This document shows, piece after piece, positions 16,764-25,608 of a DNA stretch of 38,682 bases. How positions within the stretch are numbered: position 1 is the first letter of the stretch; each line of letters starts with the position of its first letter. Both the position numbers and the translations under genes were made by a program. This DNA is from Shewanella sp. SR44-3 (lineage in GTDB: Bacteria > Pseudomonadota > Gammaproteobacteria > Enterobacterales > Shewanellaceae): contig NZ_JACJDV010000035.1 of the NCBI RefSeq assembly GCF_014163735.1, positions 1-38,682 of the forward strand, written 5' to 3'. The notes below the pieces were generated by a model, which was not told the origin of the DNA, searched no databases, and was given only the letters and a program-made list of their open reading frames with translations.

Positions 16764-19700
16764 ATGAATTTAACCTTAATCGTTGCCTTAATTGCCGTGG
16801 GCTATATCTCGCTATTGTTTATTTTAGCTTGGGGCGGAGACCGCTGGTTTAATCGTATCGGACCTAAAGCCAAGGTGTGGATCTATGGCTTAAGCCTTGC
16901 TGTGTATTGTTCGTCGTGGAGTTTTTTAGGCACAGTAGGCCAGTCAGCCACTGACCTGTGGTCCTTCTTACCGATTTACCTTGGGCCTATTTTGATTTTT
17001 AGTTTAGGGTTTGGGTTGTTGAGAAAAATGGTCTTAGTGTCTAAGGCGCAAAATATCACTTCTGTGGCGGATTTCATCGCTGCCCGTTACGGTAAATCAC
17101 AGTTTTTAGCCGCCTTAGTGACCTTTATCGCCTTGTTTGGGATCATGCCTTATATTGCCCTGCAACTTAAGGCTATGGTATTTAGTTTAAATTTATTTGA
17201 ACCCACCCAGACTCAAGCACAAGACTTGCCTTTGGCATTAGTGATCACTGTAGTGCTGGCCTTATTTGCCATTTTATTCGGCACCCGCAAGCTCGATGCC
17301 ACCGAGCATAACCCCGGAATGATGCTGGCCATTGCCTTTGAATCTTTGGTAAAGCTTGGGGCATTTTTGTTGGTGGGTGTAGTGGTGTGTTTTGGCTATT
17401 TCGATGGTTTTGGCGATATTTGGCAACAAGCCAGCGAAAAAGGTTTTTTGAGTGACGCAGGGTTGCCCTTTAATAGCATATTACCAGAGCTGATTGTCGG
17501 CATGGCGGCCTTTGTGTGTATGCCAAGGCAGTTCCATGTGATGGTAGTCGAATGTACGGATGAGACTATGCTGAGGCGGGCGCGGTGGATTTTCCCTGTG
17601 TATTTAGCATTATTTGGCTTATTTGTGGCGCCATTGGCGCTGGCCGGCAAAGTGTTATTTAGTAGTAATATTGCTGCAGATACTTATGTGATAAACCTGC
17701 CGCTTTCGCTGGAACACCCCTTGGTCGCCATGGTAGCTCTGTTAGGCACATTGTCAGCCGCAACAGGCATGGTGTTGGTGGCTGTGGTCACCATTAGTGT
17801 GATGATAAGTAACGAGTGGCTAGTGCCAGTGATGCTAAAAACTGGGCTTATTCGCACTAAAAATTTCAATGAATTCCAGCATTTTCTACTTAATGCACGG
17901 CGATTTATTATTGTGCTGACTCTAGGGCTTGGGTTTATTAGTTACCTTAAATTGAGTAACAATGAATCCTTATCTCATCTTGGAATGCTATCTTTTGGCG
18001 CCTTTGCCCAGTTAGCGCCGGCATTAGTGGGGGGCTTGTACTGGAAGCAGGGGAATCGTGCAGGGGTATTTGCAGGCCTTGGGATAGGATTGATTTATTG
18101 GTGTTATTTGCTCCTAGATGGCGCCAGCATAGGCCAAATGGGTACTTATCCGCTGTTAAATGTGTTAAGTGGAGAGAGCAGTTTATTGGCGTCGATGAGT
18201 CCAACGGTGGCCGATGCCTTAAAGGCGCTTCTGGTGAATTGCGGTTTTTATGTCTTAGGGTCGATGTGGTTTCGCGCTGGGGTTGCTGAGCGTATTCAAG
18301 CGAGCTTATTTGTCAGTCCAGGTATGCTTAAAGCTGAACCCAGAAAACGTCAAGGCCCGATTTCTCAACAAGATTTACTTATATTAGCCAGCCGCTTTGT
18401 CAGTCCCACAAAAGTGTATGAAAGCTTTAGCCGATTTTCTGCCGAAGCGGTAAAAAGTGACAGCTGGCATAAGGCGGCGAGCAATGAGCTAATCAATCAC
18501 ACAGAACACATGTTAGCAGGTATTTTAGGGGCCTCTAGCGCCAGTTTAGTGATGAGCTCAGTGATCCACGGCCGAGATTTGGGCTTAGATGAAGTCTTCA
18601 ACTTAGTGGATGAAACCTCATCAAAAATTATGCTCAGTCAAGAAATGCTTAGAGGGGCGATAGAGCACGCCTATGAAGGCATGAGCGTGGTGGATAAAGA
18701 TCTTAATTTGGTGGCATGGAATTACAAATACGTTGAGCTGTACCAATACCCCGATGATTTTCTGGTTCAAGGTATGCCTATTGCTGCAGTGATCCGTTTT
18801 AATGCCGAGCGAGGATTTTGTGGTACAGGCGACATTGATCAGCAAGTCAATGGCCGAGTGCAGCACATGCGTAATGGTAGCGCCCATGTCTCTGAGCGTG
18901 AGCGCCAAGACGGGAAAGTGATTAAAATTCAAGGCAACCCTATGCCTGGTGGCGGTTTTGTGATGACATTTACTGACATTACCTCCTATCGTTTGCAAGA
19001 AAAAGCTTTGCTTGAAGCCAATGAAACCTTAGAGACTCGCGTCAAAGCCCGTACTTATGAGCTGGCATTATTAAACAGTGAGTTGCTGGAAGCAAAAGCT
19101 CAAGAAGAGCAGGCACACGCCTCAAAAACCCGCTTTTTGGCCGCTGTGGGTCATGATTTGATGCAACCTCTTAACGCCGCGCGCTTGTTTACGGCTTCAT
19201 TATCTCAAGATCCTAAGCTTAACCTTGAGGCGCAGGCGACCTTAAACCATGTTAATAATTCATTGCAAAGCGCTGGTGAATTACTTACCGACTTGCTGGA
19301 TATTTCAAGACTTGATTCGGGGCTGGTCACCGTTGAGCGGCGCGATTTTAATTTAGGGCAAGTGCTGACCGCTCTTGCTGCTGAATGCAGTGCCATGGCT
19401 GAAGAGAGTCAGATCCGCTTTAGATTGGTGCCGACCCAGCTCACGGTTAACTCAGATCCCGCGTTACTGCGGCGCATAGTGCAGAACTTTCTTACTAATG
19501 CCTATCGTTATGCCCGTGGCGGGCGAGTGCTACTGGGGTGCCGTCGTTGCAATGGTGGCGTGCGCATTCAAGTATTAGACGCAGGCTGCGGCATAGGTGA
19601 GGCGCAATTAACTGAAATATTTAAAGAATTTACGCGTTTGAATCACCCCAGTAGTGCCAATGTCAGCGGCCTTGGCTTGGGACTGGCTATTGCAGAGCGA

Positions 19701-20210
19701 ATAAGTAAAGTGCTTGAACATCAGATAGATGTCAGCTCGATTTTGGGGCAAGGATCAGTATTTAGTGTCACAGTGCCGTTAGGAAAAATGTCAGAAATCG
19801 AGCCTGTGCCGAGTGTGCCTAGTCGTTTACAGCCATTATTGGGGCTAAAGGTGCTGTGTATCGACAATGAAGAAAGCATTTTAGCTGGCCTTGAGTCGCT
19901 GCTTAGCCGCTGGCAATGTGAAGTGGTGTGCGCGGCCAACTTGAGTGATGCGAGGATAAAACTGGGCCTTAAGGGGATAGCACCGGACATTGTGTTAGCG
20001 GATTTTCACCTGGATGATAATCAAAACGGCCTTGATGCCATGGACGGTATTCGTAGCCGCTATGGTGAACATGTCCAAGGGGTATTGATCACAGCCAATA
20101 CCAATAAAGAACTGATAGAAGATGTGCAGCACCGTGGATATCATTACATGGCTAAAATGATCAAACCCGCCGCATTGCGAGCGCTTATTTCAAGTCTCGT
20201 GAATCGCTGA
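16764..20210 (+). CDS. crbS: CrbS-type SSS transporter/PAS/hybrid histidine kinase
   Basis: An 1148-residue hybrid sensor. Residues 1-510 resemble sodium:solute symporters (SLC5) with about 13 membrane helices. A linker and a PAS domain occupy about 630-740. A coiled-coil at 745-790 leads to the H-box GHDLMQPLN (His797). The ATPase domain has N-box QNFLTNAYRYA (907-917), DAGCGIG (939-945) and GLGLGLAI (969-976). A C-terminal receiver (1028-1148) has Asp1034, phospho-acceptor Asp1080 and Lys1134. CrbS/CrbR activates acs in Vibrio and related bacteria, and here the gene is divergent from acs. CrbR itself is not in the window. CbrA of Pseudomonas is the main alternative; the acs linkage favours CrbS. 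Confidence 0.9.
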   Translation: MNLTLIVALIAVGYISLLFILAWGGDRWFNRIGPKAKVWIYGLSLAVYCSSWSFLGTVGQSATDLWSFLPIYLGPILIFSLGFGLLRKMVLVSKAQNITSVADFIAARYGKSQFLAALVTFIALFGIMPYIALQLKAMVFSLNLFEPTQTQAQDLPLALVITVVLALFAILFGTRKLDATEHNPGMMLAIAFESLVKLGAFLLVGVVVCFGYFDGFGDIWQQASEKGFLSDAGLPFNSILPELIVGMAAFVCMPRQFHVMVVECTDETMLRRARWIFPVYLALFGLFVAPLALAGKVLFSSNIAADTYVINLPLSLEHPLVAMVALLGTLSAATGMVLVAVVTISVMISNEWLVPVMLKTGLIRTKNFNEFQHFLLNARRFIIVLTLGLGFISYLKLSNNESLSHLGMLSFGAFAQLAPALVGGLYWKQGNRAGVFAGLGIGLIYWCYLLLDGASIGQMGTYPLLNVLSGESSLLASMSPTVADALKALLVNCGFYVLGSMWFRAGVAERIQASLFVSPGMLKAEPRKRQGPISQQDLLILASRFVSPTKVYESFSRFSAEAVKSDSWHKAASNELINHTEHMLAGILGASSASLVMSSVIHGRDLGLDEVFNLVDETSSKIMLSQEMLRGAIEHAYEGMSVVDKDLNLVAWNYKYVELYQYPDDFLVQGMPIAAVIRFNAERGFCGTGDIDQQVNGRVQHMRNGSAHVSERERQDGKVIKIQGNPMPGGGFVMTFTDITSYRLQEKALLEANETLETRVKARTYELALLNSELLEAKAQEEQAHASKTRFLAAVGHDLMQPLNAARLFTASLSQDPKLNLEAQATLNHVNNSLQSAGELLTDLLDISRLDSGLVTVERRDFNLGQVLTALAAECSAMAEESQIRFRLVPTQLTVNSDPALLRRIVQNFLTNAYRYARGGRVLLGCRRCNGGVRIQVLDAGCGIGEAQLTEIFKEFTRLNHPSSANVSGLGLGLAIAERISKVLEHQIDVSSILGQGSVFSVTVPLGKMSEIEPVPSVPSRLQPLLGLKVLCIDNEESILAGLESLLSRWQCEVVCAANLSDARIKLGLKGIAPDIVLADFHLDDNQNGLDAMDGIRSRYGEHVQGVLITANTNKELIEDVQHRGYHYMAKMIKPAALRALISSLVNR

Positions 20211-20268
20211 GTATGTGCTCAACAATGTTTATATGCGTTAAGTTAAGGCTTGAGGTTTGTTGCAAATA

Positions 20269-21915
20269 CTAGGAAATCAAGCCTAAGCGTTTGGCTTGGC
20301 GATGTAGGTTACCTCTGTCTAATTGTAATTGCCGTGCGGCTTTGGCCCAGACTTGGCTATTGTCATCAAGTGATTGGCGGATGATTTGGCGCTGAAAGTC
20401 GGCGACCATGTCATTAAATGAGCGGCCGGCACTGATAAGTTGCCTAGTATCATTACTCGGCCCAGGCTTGCCTGGGGCGGAAATCGCTACTGTTATTGGG
20501 GCTGCTATGGGGGTGCCTGCGGTGGGTGTTGATGACTGAATGGTATCCAATAAGGGCTGTGCGTTTGTTGCTTGGCTGGGAAGTTGCTCGGTTGCAAAGC
20601 GCAAATGCGATGGCTGGATCACTGTAATCCCTTTACTTTCGGCGCTCGCTTTAAGGCCGGCACGCATTAATACATGTTGCAATTCCCGTACGTTACCAGG
20701 CCAAGGGTAGTGCAGTAATACTTGCATAGCCGCTTCACTTAAACGCACGCTTTTTGCGCTGCTCAGGCCAATTTTATGTTTAAGGTTACTCAGAATATTG
20801 CCACACAGCAGTGGGATATCCCCTTGTCTTTGATTTAGTGGCGGTACGTGCAGTGGGTAGACACAGAGTCTGTGGTACAAATCCTCCCGAAAACGCCCTT
20901 GCTGCACGAGTTGCAGTAAATTGCGGTTTGTGGCGGCGATAATGCGCACGTCCACATGAATATTGCGGTCAACACCTATGCGCTGTATTTCACCTTCTTG
21001 AATGACGCGAAGTAATTTGGCTTGTAACTCAAGGGATAACTCGCCCACTTCATCTAAAAACAGCGTGCCTTGATGGGCCAGTTCAAATTTACCCATTCTG
21101 TCTTTGGTGGCGCCAGTAAACGCGCCTTTGACATGACCAAATAATTCGCTTTCGGCCAAGGTATCAGGCAGGGCCGCGCAGTTAACTTGCACTAAAGCTT
21201 GGGTTCGCCTTTTGGATTGAGTGTGTAGACTGCGGGCAACCAGCTCTTTACCCACGCCAGTTTCACCACTGATTAGCACGCATAACTCTGAATTCGCCAC
21301 GATGCGAATGTCGTCTTTAAGTGCCAGCATGCAGGGAGTTTCACCAATGAAGTCAGATTTTTTTAATGGCTTTTGTTTGAATGTGTTGTCATTGTCACCC
21401 AATTTATGCTGGCGTTCTAATTGAATGAGAAAATTAACATTGCGTATGGTGGCTGCAGCGAGGGCGGCGAGCGTTGCTATGGTGATATCGTCGATGGCAT
21501 CGAATGCACCCACATTAAGTGCATCTAAGGTGAGCACCCCAACTAAGGTGTCTTCAATGTAGAGGCTGCAGCCTATGCAGGCATGAACATCGAGCACCCG
21601 CTTAGGATCGATAACCAGAAACCCATCATAGGGATCGGCAAGTTCAGAGTCAGCGTTAAAGCGAATAGGGCGTTTTGAGGCGACAATAGCTTGAAATCTT
21701 GGGTGTTCATCGGGGACAAAGCCCATGCCAAGCACTTCAGGTAGCAGGCCATCCACAGCCACTGGGACTAATTCATTGCCTTGATACTCAAGCAGTGCTA
21801 CAGCATCACAGGGCATGACTTGATTAACGGCGGTCATAAAGCGTTGATAGAGGGCTTTTTTAGGCAGGCTCTGGCTGAGATCTAAGGCGATATCCAGTAG
21901 GGTTTGCTCTAGCAT
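20269..21915 (-). CDS. norR: NorR, NO-sensing sigma-54 activator
   Basis: About 548 residues from the ATG at 21915, which has ggag 8 bp upstream and gives the family start MLEQTLLDIALDL; a longer frame to 21975 adds 20 residues without support. The N-terminal GAF domain (about 20-165) keeps the non-haem iron ligand candidates known from E. coli NorR: Asp94/Asp97, His111, Cys113, Asp131. The AAA+ domain has Walker A GETGVGKE (217-224), GAFTGA (264-269, the sigma-54 contact) and LFLDEVGEL. A Fis-type HTH ends the protein (WAKAARQLQLDRGNLHRQ). It lies downstream of norE and norF. The linker before the HTH is Pro/Ala/Thr-rich and longer than usual. Confidence 0.94.
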   Translation of the reverse strand: MLEQTLLDIALDLSQSLPKKALYQRFMTAVNQVMPCDAVALLEYQGNELVPVAVDGLLPEVLGMGFVPDEHPRFQAIVASKRPIRFNADSELADPYDGFLVIDPKRVLDVHACIGCSLYIEDTLVGVLTLDALNVGAFDAIDDITIATLAALAAATIRNVNFLIQLERQHKLGDNDNTFKQKPLKKSDFIGETPCMLALKDDIRIVANSELCVLISGETGVGKELVARSLHTQSKRRTQALVQVNCAALPDTLAESELFGHVKGAFTGATKDRMGKFELAHQGTLFLDEVGELSLELQAKLLRVIQEGEIQRIGVDRNIHVDVRIIAATNRNLLQLVQQGRFREDLYHRLCVYPLHVPPLNQRQGDIPLLCGNILSNLKHKIGLSSAKSVRLSEAAMQVLLHYPWPGNVRELQHVLMRAGLKASAESKGITVIQPSHLRFATEQLPSQATNAQPLLDTIQSSTPTAGTPIAAPITVAISAPGKPGPSNDTRQLISAGRSFNDMVADFQRQIIRQSLDDNSQVWAKAARQLQLDRGNLHRQAKRLGLIS

Positions 21916-21932
21916 GACACTCTCCATGAGAA

Positions 21933-21978
21933 ATATTGACAACAAAATGGCTTTAACTCGCCCTAGTGTTGTCAATAT
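21933..21978 (-). promoter_or_regulatory. Perfect 11-bp inverted repeat upstream of norR
   Basis: Arms atattgacaac (21933-21943) and gttgtcaatat (21968-21978) are 24 bp apart, just before the norR start. The distance suits two operator half-sites or a DNA loop. No match to the E. coli NorR consensus GT-N7-AC was made with confidence. Confidence 0.5.
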
Positions 21979-22105
21979 ATCAACATTGCTGTTTTTGTCT
22001 TGTCAGCGTTGAATAGACTGTGATGGAGGCCGCAAATTTCCTAAAAGCGTTACTGAGAACTAGGGGGTTAGCGACTGTTTTTAGTGACGAGCTGACATGA
22101 TGAAT

Positions 22106-22447
22106 TTACAGATAGAGGATGGCGGCCAATATTAACGGGATTATAATCGGGTAACTCAAGGCAAATAACCTAAAAGCCTTGGGAGCGGTGCGCATTTCCA
22201 TAAATACATCAACGATTTGTATTCCTTTTATCATGGTCATTAGCACTATGAGCACTACACTTATCAACTTGATGTTGGTATTGATGGCAAGTGGCATAAC
22301 ATCAAAAGCTATGGCTTGAGTACTCATAGGGAAGGGTAAGAACACGGGAAAATAACTCATCGCAGTGGTTAGGCAAGTGAGCCCAATTAAAATGATGGCG
22401 GCTTTGTGTATGGCTGAAGCAGATTTGCTAGGCGTCAGGTTAGGCAT
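22106..22447 (-). CDS. norF: NorF-like, COX4-type small membrane protein
   Basis: About 113 residues from the ATG at 22447 (aaagga about 10 bp upstream). Three membrane helices: about 16-33, 53-72 and 92-111. The segment KGIQIVDVFMEMRTAPKAFR joins helices 2 and 3 and is the signature of the prokaryotic cytochrome c oxidase subunit IV/NorF family. NorF is an accessory protein for maturation or activity of nitric oxide reductase in the inner membrane. It follows norE by 77 bp and precedes norR, all on one strand. No norC or norB is next to it. The assignment depends partly on the neighbourhood. Confidence 0.8.
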   Translation of the reverse strand: MPNLTPSKSASAIHKAAIILIGLTCLTTAMSYFPVFLPFPMSTQAIAFDVMPLAINTNIKLISVVLIVLMTMIKGIQIVDVFMEMRTAPKAFRLFALSYPIIIPLILAAILYL

Positions 22448-22524
22448 AAATATTTGTCCTTTGGAGACCACAGTCTTGTAAGGCAGTGGTTGATTACAGG
22501 CTAATGATCACTAAAACGAGTCGA

Positions 22525-23169
22525 TTAATGGGCGATATAAATTAAGAAAAATACTAAAATCCACACCAGATCCACCATGTGCCAATAAGCGGTCGCGGCT
22601 TCAAAACCTTGGTGTTCATTGGGGCCATAGATCTCTTTGCGGCTTTGCTGATGCAGGTAGAATAAAATAATGCAGCCAAGCACCACGTGCATAAAGTGAA
22701 ACGCGGTGATCAGAAAATACAGGGTGAAAAAGTCATTGGTGGATAAATCAAAGCCTGCATTGATCAGTAAACCATACTCCCAACTCTTGGCGATAAGGTA
22801 GATAAACGCGAAAAATAATGCCCCGCGAAGAAAGTGACATACGCGAATATGCTGGGCCTTTTTGGCTCGTGTTTGCGCTAATGCCACCAGATAGCTGCTG
22901 ATTAATAAGCTTAAGGTACAGACAAACCCGATAGAGAGGTGGATGATGTTTTGCCCTTTGGCAAACATTTCTGGCTCTAGACGTTTCATCACCGCAAAGC
23001 CGATAAAAAATAGTGCAAATACAGTTAACTCCATCGCAATGAGTAGCCACATGGCCATATCGCCTGGGATCCGTAGGCTGCTGTGCTGTTTTGATGTTGG
23101 CATAGGGCGATCATCTATAGCTTTGCCTTGAGTCATATTGTAGTCAGTCAATCTAGGGGGGGCTTCCAT
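22525..23169 (-). CDS. norE: NorE, cytochrome c oxidase subunit III-like protein
   Basis: A heme-copper oxidase subunit III family protein with five membrane helices, as in NorE: about 38-58 (GDMAMWLLIAMELTVFALFF), 72-95, 112-130, 145-168 and 190-213. The conserved HxMH helix (ITAFHFMHVVLGCIIL) and the final YWHMVDLVWILVFFLIYIAH are typical. The ATG at 23169 has gaggt upstream; an ATG at 23205 would add 12 residues but has no ribosome site. NorE supports nitric oxide reductase function in denitrifiers and is not catalytic. First gene of norE-norF-norR. Confidence 0.88.
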   Translation of the reverse strand: MEAPPRLTDYNMTQGKAIDDRPMPTSKQHSSLRIPGDMAMWLLIAMELTVFALFFIGFAVMKRLEPEMFAKGQNIIHLSIGFVCTLSLLISSYLVALAQTRAKKAQHIRVCHFLRGALFFAFIYLIAKSWEYGLLINAGFDLSTNDFFTLYFLITAFHFMHVVLGCIILFYLHQQSRKEIYGPNEHQGFEAATAYWHMVDLVWILVFFLIYIAH

Positions 23170-23228
23170 GGATACCTCAAGGTGGTTTGCGAGTGAGTTC
23201 ATCATTGTGCGAATGATAAAGGGATTGT

Positions 23229-23266
23229 CTTATCATTTACTGATAGGTTATTCGCCTATCTATAAG
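23229..23266 (-). promoter_or_regulatory. Overlapping inverted repeats upstream of norE
   Basis: tatca-N5-tgata (23231-23245) overlaps gatagg-N7-cctatc (23242-23260). An outer pair, cttat (23229-23233) and ataag (23262-23266), surrounds both. The cluster lies about 60-100 bp before the norE start. It is a possible operator. I saw no FNR/NnrR-type TTGAT-N4-ATCAA and no clear sigma-54 promoter. Confidence 0.4.
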
Positions 23267-23469
23267 TCACAGATATAAAAATAACTTACGCTAAGATAAG
23301 CAATTTTCATTCCTTGTTAGCTGTGCATTTAAGTTTTTGGCTTATTTATGTGAACTATCCGACAAATCAGCGTGTTTAACCAAAGCTAAACTAAATCTAG
23401 TTAAATCAAACTTGCTCAAACAAAAAGTGATGAAGATTTCCGTTGTGTTGAATTGACACGCATTAGCGG

Positions 23470-23583
23470 TTATCGCGGCACTCTTCTGCGGGGAATGGCT
23501 TCAGCTAATACCCACATCGACCCTAGCTCCAGCACCAAACCATAGAACAGCGCCCCTAAACGCCAATTGATTTGTCTTTTCAA
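23470..23583 (-). CDS. Possible 37-residue membrane miniprotein or gene remnant
   Basis: The minus strand reads NWRLGALFYGLVLELGSMWV within a 37-codon frame with a TTG start, a hydrophobic helix, and an arginine-rich tail (IPRRRVPR) before the stop. The composition looks protein-coding: one helix with flanking basic residues, as in small subunits of membrane oxidases. There is no good ribosome site before the TTG, so it may instead be the 3' remnant of a lost gene. It lies 300 bp upstream of norE on the same strand. Confidence 0.3.
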   Translation of the reverse strand: MKRQINWRLGALFYGLVLELGSMWVLAEAIPRRRVPR

Positions 23584-23587
23584 GGTA

Positions 23588-23609
23588 TTTACACACTAAA
23601 TAGTGTAAA
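23588..23609 (+). promoter_or_regulatory. Inverted repeat upstream of phosphomutase
   Basis: tttacac (23588-23594) and gtgtaaa (23603-23609) with an 8-bp AT-rich centre, 116 bp before the mutase start. It is a candidate operator. The rest of the 23206-23725 gap holds the norE-proximal repeats and the possible small ORF only. Confidence 0.4.
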
Positions 23610-23725
23610 GATAATGACTAAAATTAGCTAAATAAGTCTAAAAAATGGCTTTCCCTCTAGCAGGTTTTAGCTGCTTGTGCCATGGTATGAGGCAGTCGAT
23701 TTTACCCATTTCCCAAAGGCCAAGC

Positions 23726-25474
23726 ATGAATAGTCAACTGCAATTTCAAGTCAATCACTGGTTAAACCAAATAAAGGATGACAGTGAAAAACAGGCATTA
23801 ATGTCTCTCATTGAACAAGGCGATGAAGCAAAAATAGCCGCTTGTTTTAGCGGCCGTTTAGCCTTTGGCACTGCAGGCATTCGTGGGATAGTGGGCCCAG
23901 GTCCTATGGGGATGAATCGCTTAGTTGTGCGCCAAACCACGGCGGGTCTTGGCAATTATTTAACAGCACAAATGAAAGATGCCTGCCAGCGCGGAGTTGT
24001 GATTGGCTATGACGGTCGCCATGATTCGCGCCAGTTTGCCCATGATGCCGCAGGTGTATTAACCGCCATGGGCTTTAAGGTGTTTTTAACGGCGAAAGTC
24101 GCGCCAACGCCCTTAGTTGCCTTTGGGGTTAAGCATTTTGGTGCCGCGGCGGGCATAGTGGTGACCGCCAGTCATAATCCACCGGCTTATAATGGCTATA
24201 AAGTTTATTGGCACAATGGCGCGCAGATTATTCCTCCCCATGATTCAGGCATCGCCGCGTGTATTGAGCAGGCCGCCACCCAAGAATTGCCGTTTATTGA
24301 GCTTATTGATGCCACCAAACAAGATAAATTGCATTGGTTGATGGATGATTTTTTTGAAGCTTATCGCCATCAGATTTACCACGCCGGCGTACTGCAATTT
24401 GGGGGCGAGAAAGCCGATGACGGGAAGTTATTTACCCCGGGTGCAGATAATATCAGCTTGGCCTACACCGCGATGCATGGTGTGGGAGCCAATATGGCAG
24501 AAACCGTATTAAAAGATGCAGGCTTTAATCGTGTTTATAGCGTTGCGGCGCAGCGTGAGCCTGATGGCGATTTTCCGACGGTAAACTTCCCCAATCCTGA
24601 AGAGCCAGGCGCTATGGATTTAGTCATAGCTGAAGCCAAGCTGCACAATGCCATGCTGGCCTGCGCGAACGATCCTGATGCTGATCGCTTTGCGGTGGCG
24701 GTACGTAAAGATGATGGTGAATATCAGCCATTAACTGGTGATCAAGTGGGGGTGCTGCTTGGGCATTATCTGTTGAGTCACAGCAATCCAGATCAACGTT
24801 TGGTGGGCTGCACTATTGTGTCTTCAAGCTTACTGTCTAAAATCGCGGCCGGATTTAATGCGCATTATTACACTACACTCACGGGGTTTAAGTGGTTGAT
24901 GAATGTAGGTATTGCCCAGTCTTCGCCTCATTCACGGTTTTTATTCGCCTATGAAGAGGCTCTTGGCTATACAGTGGGCAATCTGGTTTGGGATAAAGAC
25001 GGTCTGTCAGCTATTGTGGCGTTTGCCAAGTTGTGCGCTGAACTTAGCTGCAAAAATCAAACAATATGGGATAGGTTAACTGAAATTTATCAGCAGCATG
25101 GCTATCACCTCAATACTCAGGTGAGCATTGCAACATCTGGTGATGCAGGTGGCATTGGCGCTAAATTACGGGCTGATACTGTCCAGCAGATTGGCGGCTT
25201 TGGGGTACAGGCATGCGCCGATCTTAATGCCAGTGAAAAACGCTATGCAGATGGTCACGTCGATACCTTAGATTTACCAAAAAGTGATGTGCTTATTTAT
25301 GAGTTAGAACAAGGGCTGCGGGTCATTGTCAGACCTTCTGGCACTGAGCCTAAGGTTAAATGTTACTATGAAGTTTGCCTGCCTATGCTAGCGGGTGAAA
25401 CGTTAACCCAAGTACGCGAGCGGGCGCAGCTTAAGATGAGTGCCCTTATTAACGCCCATCAAGCCTCACTCTAA
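23726..25474 (+). CDS. Phosphoglucomutase/phosphomannomutase, PgcA-like
   Basis: An alpha-D-phosphohexomutase of 582 residues from the ATG at 23726 (aaagg upstream; a start at 23645 gives an unconserved 27-residue leader). It matches the long PgcA/PGM2-like subfamily by length and sequence style, distinct from the Pgm at 5493. N-terminal LAFGTAGIRGIVGPGPMGMN; phosphoserine loop TASHNPPAYNGYK with Ser149; metal loop DPDADR at 316-321; sugar loop YEEALGY; phosphate loop RPSGTEPKVK. Such enzymes act on glucose-1-P, mannose-1-P or ribose-1-P, so the substrate is not settled. It is a single gene with no operon partner apparent. Confidence 0.92.
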   Translation: MNSQLQFQVNHWLNQIKDDSEKQALMSLIEQGDEAKIAACFSGRLAFGTAGIRGIVGPGPMGMNRLVVRQTTAGLGNYLTAQMKDACQRGVVIGYDGRHDSRQFAHDAAGVLTAMGFKVFLTAKVAPTPLVAFGVKHFGAAAGIVVTASHNPPAYNGYKVYWHNGAQIIPPHDSGIAACIEQAATQELPFIELIDATKQDKLHWLMDDFFEAYRHQIYHAGVLQFGGEKADDGKLFTPGADNISLAYTAMHGVGANMAETVLKDAGFNRVYSVAAQREPDGDFPTVNFPNPEEPGAMDLVIAEAKLHNAMLACANDPDADRFAVAVRKDDGEYQPLTGDQVGVLLGHYLLSHSNPDQRLVGCTIVSSSLLSKIAAGFNAHYYTTLTGFKWLMNVGIAQSSPHSRFLFAYEEALGYTVGNLVWDKDGLSAIVAFAKLCAELSCKNQTIWDRLTEIYQQHGYHLNTQVSIATSGDAGGIGAKLRADTVQQIGGFGVQACADLNASEKRYADGHVDTLDLPKSDVLIYELEQGLRVIVRPSGTEPKVKCYYEVCLPMLAGETLTQVRERAQLKMSALINAHQASL

Positions 25475-25554
25475 TGGCAGTATTTAAGCCCATATTGGCT
25501 TAGTCATGGTCGATGCTGTAGGTTCAAAGGGATTTATATAATGCATCATAGGAT

Positions 25555-25589
25555 CAGGGTCAGGTAGAATACTAACCCTGTTAGTTTTT
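25555..25589 (+). terminator. Weak terminator-like hairpin before rhtA
   Basis: cagggt (25555-25560) and accctg (25575-25580) with a 14-nt loop, then a T-rich tail. It may end the mutase transcript. It also overlaps the rhtA leader, so an attenuator is possible. The stem is short. Confidence 0.35.
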
Positions 25590-25608
25590 GTGTTTTGGAC
25601 GTATTTTG

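Noticed and set aside
18621..18998. 125-codon minus-strand ORF inside crbS
   Set aside because: Lies fully inside the PAS region of the kinase and has no own features.
20245..20284. aggcttga/tcaagcct inverted repeat between crbS and norR as a terminator
   Set aside because: Loop of about 23 nt, no T tract, and one arm is within the norR coding end.
23206..23300. FNR/NnrR box or sigma-54 promoter upstream of norE
   Set aside because: No TTGAT-N4-ATCAA and no TGGCAC-N5-TTGCA pattern could be found on either strand.
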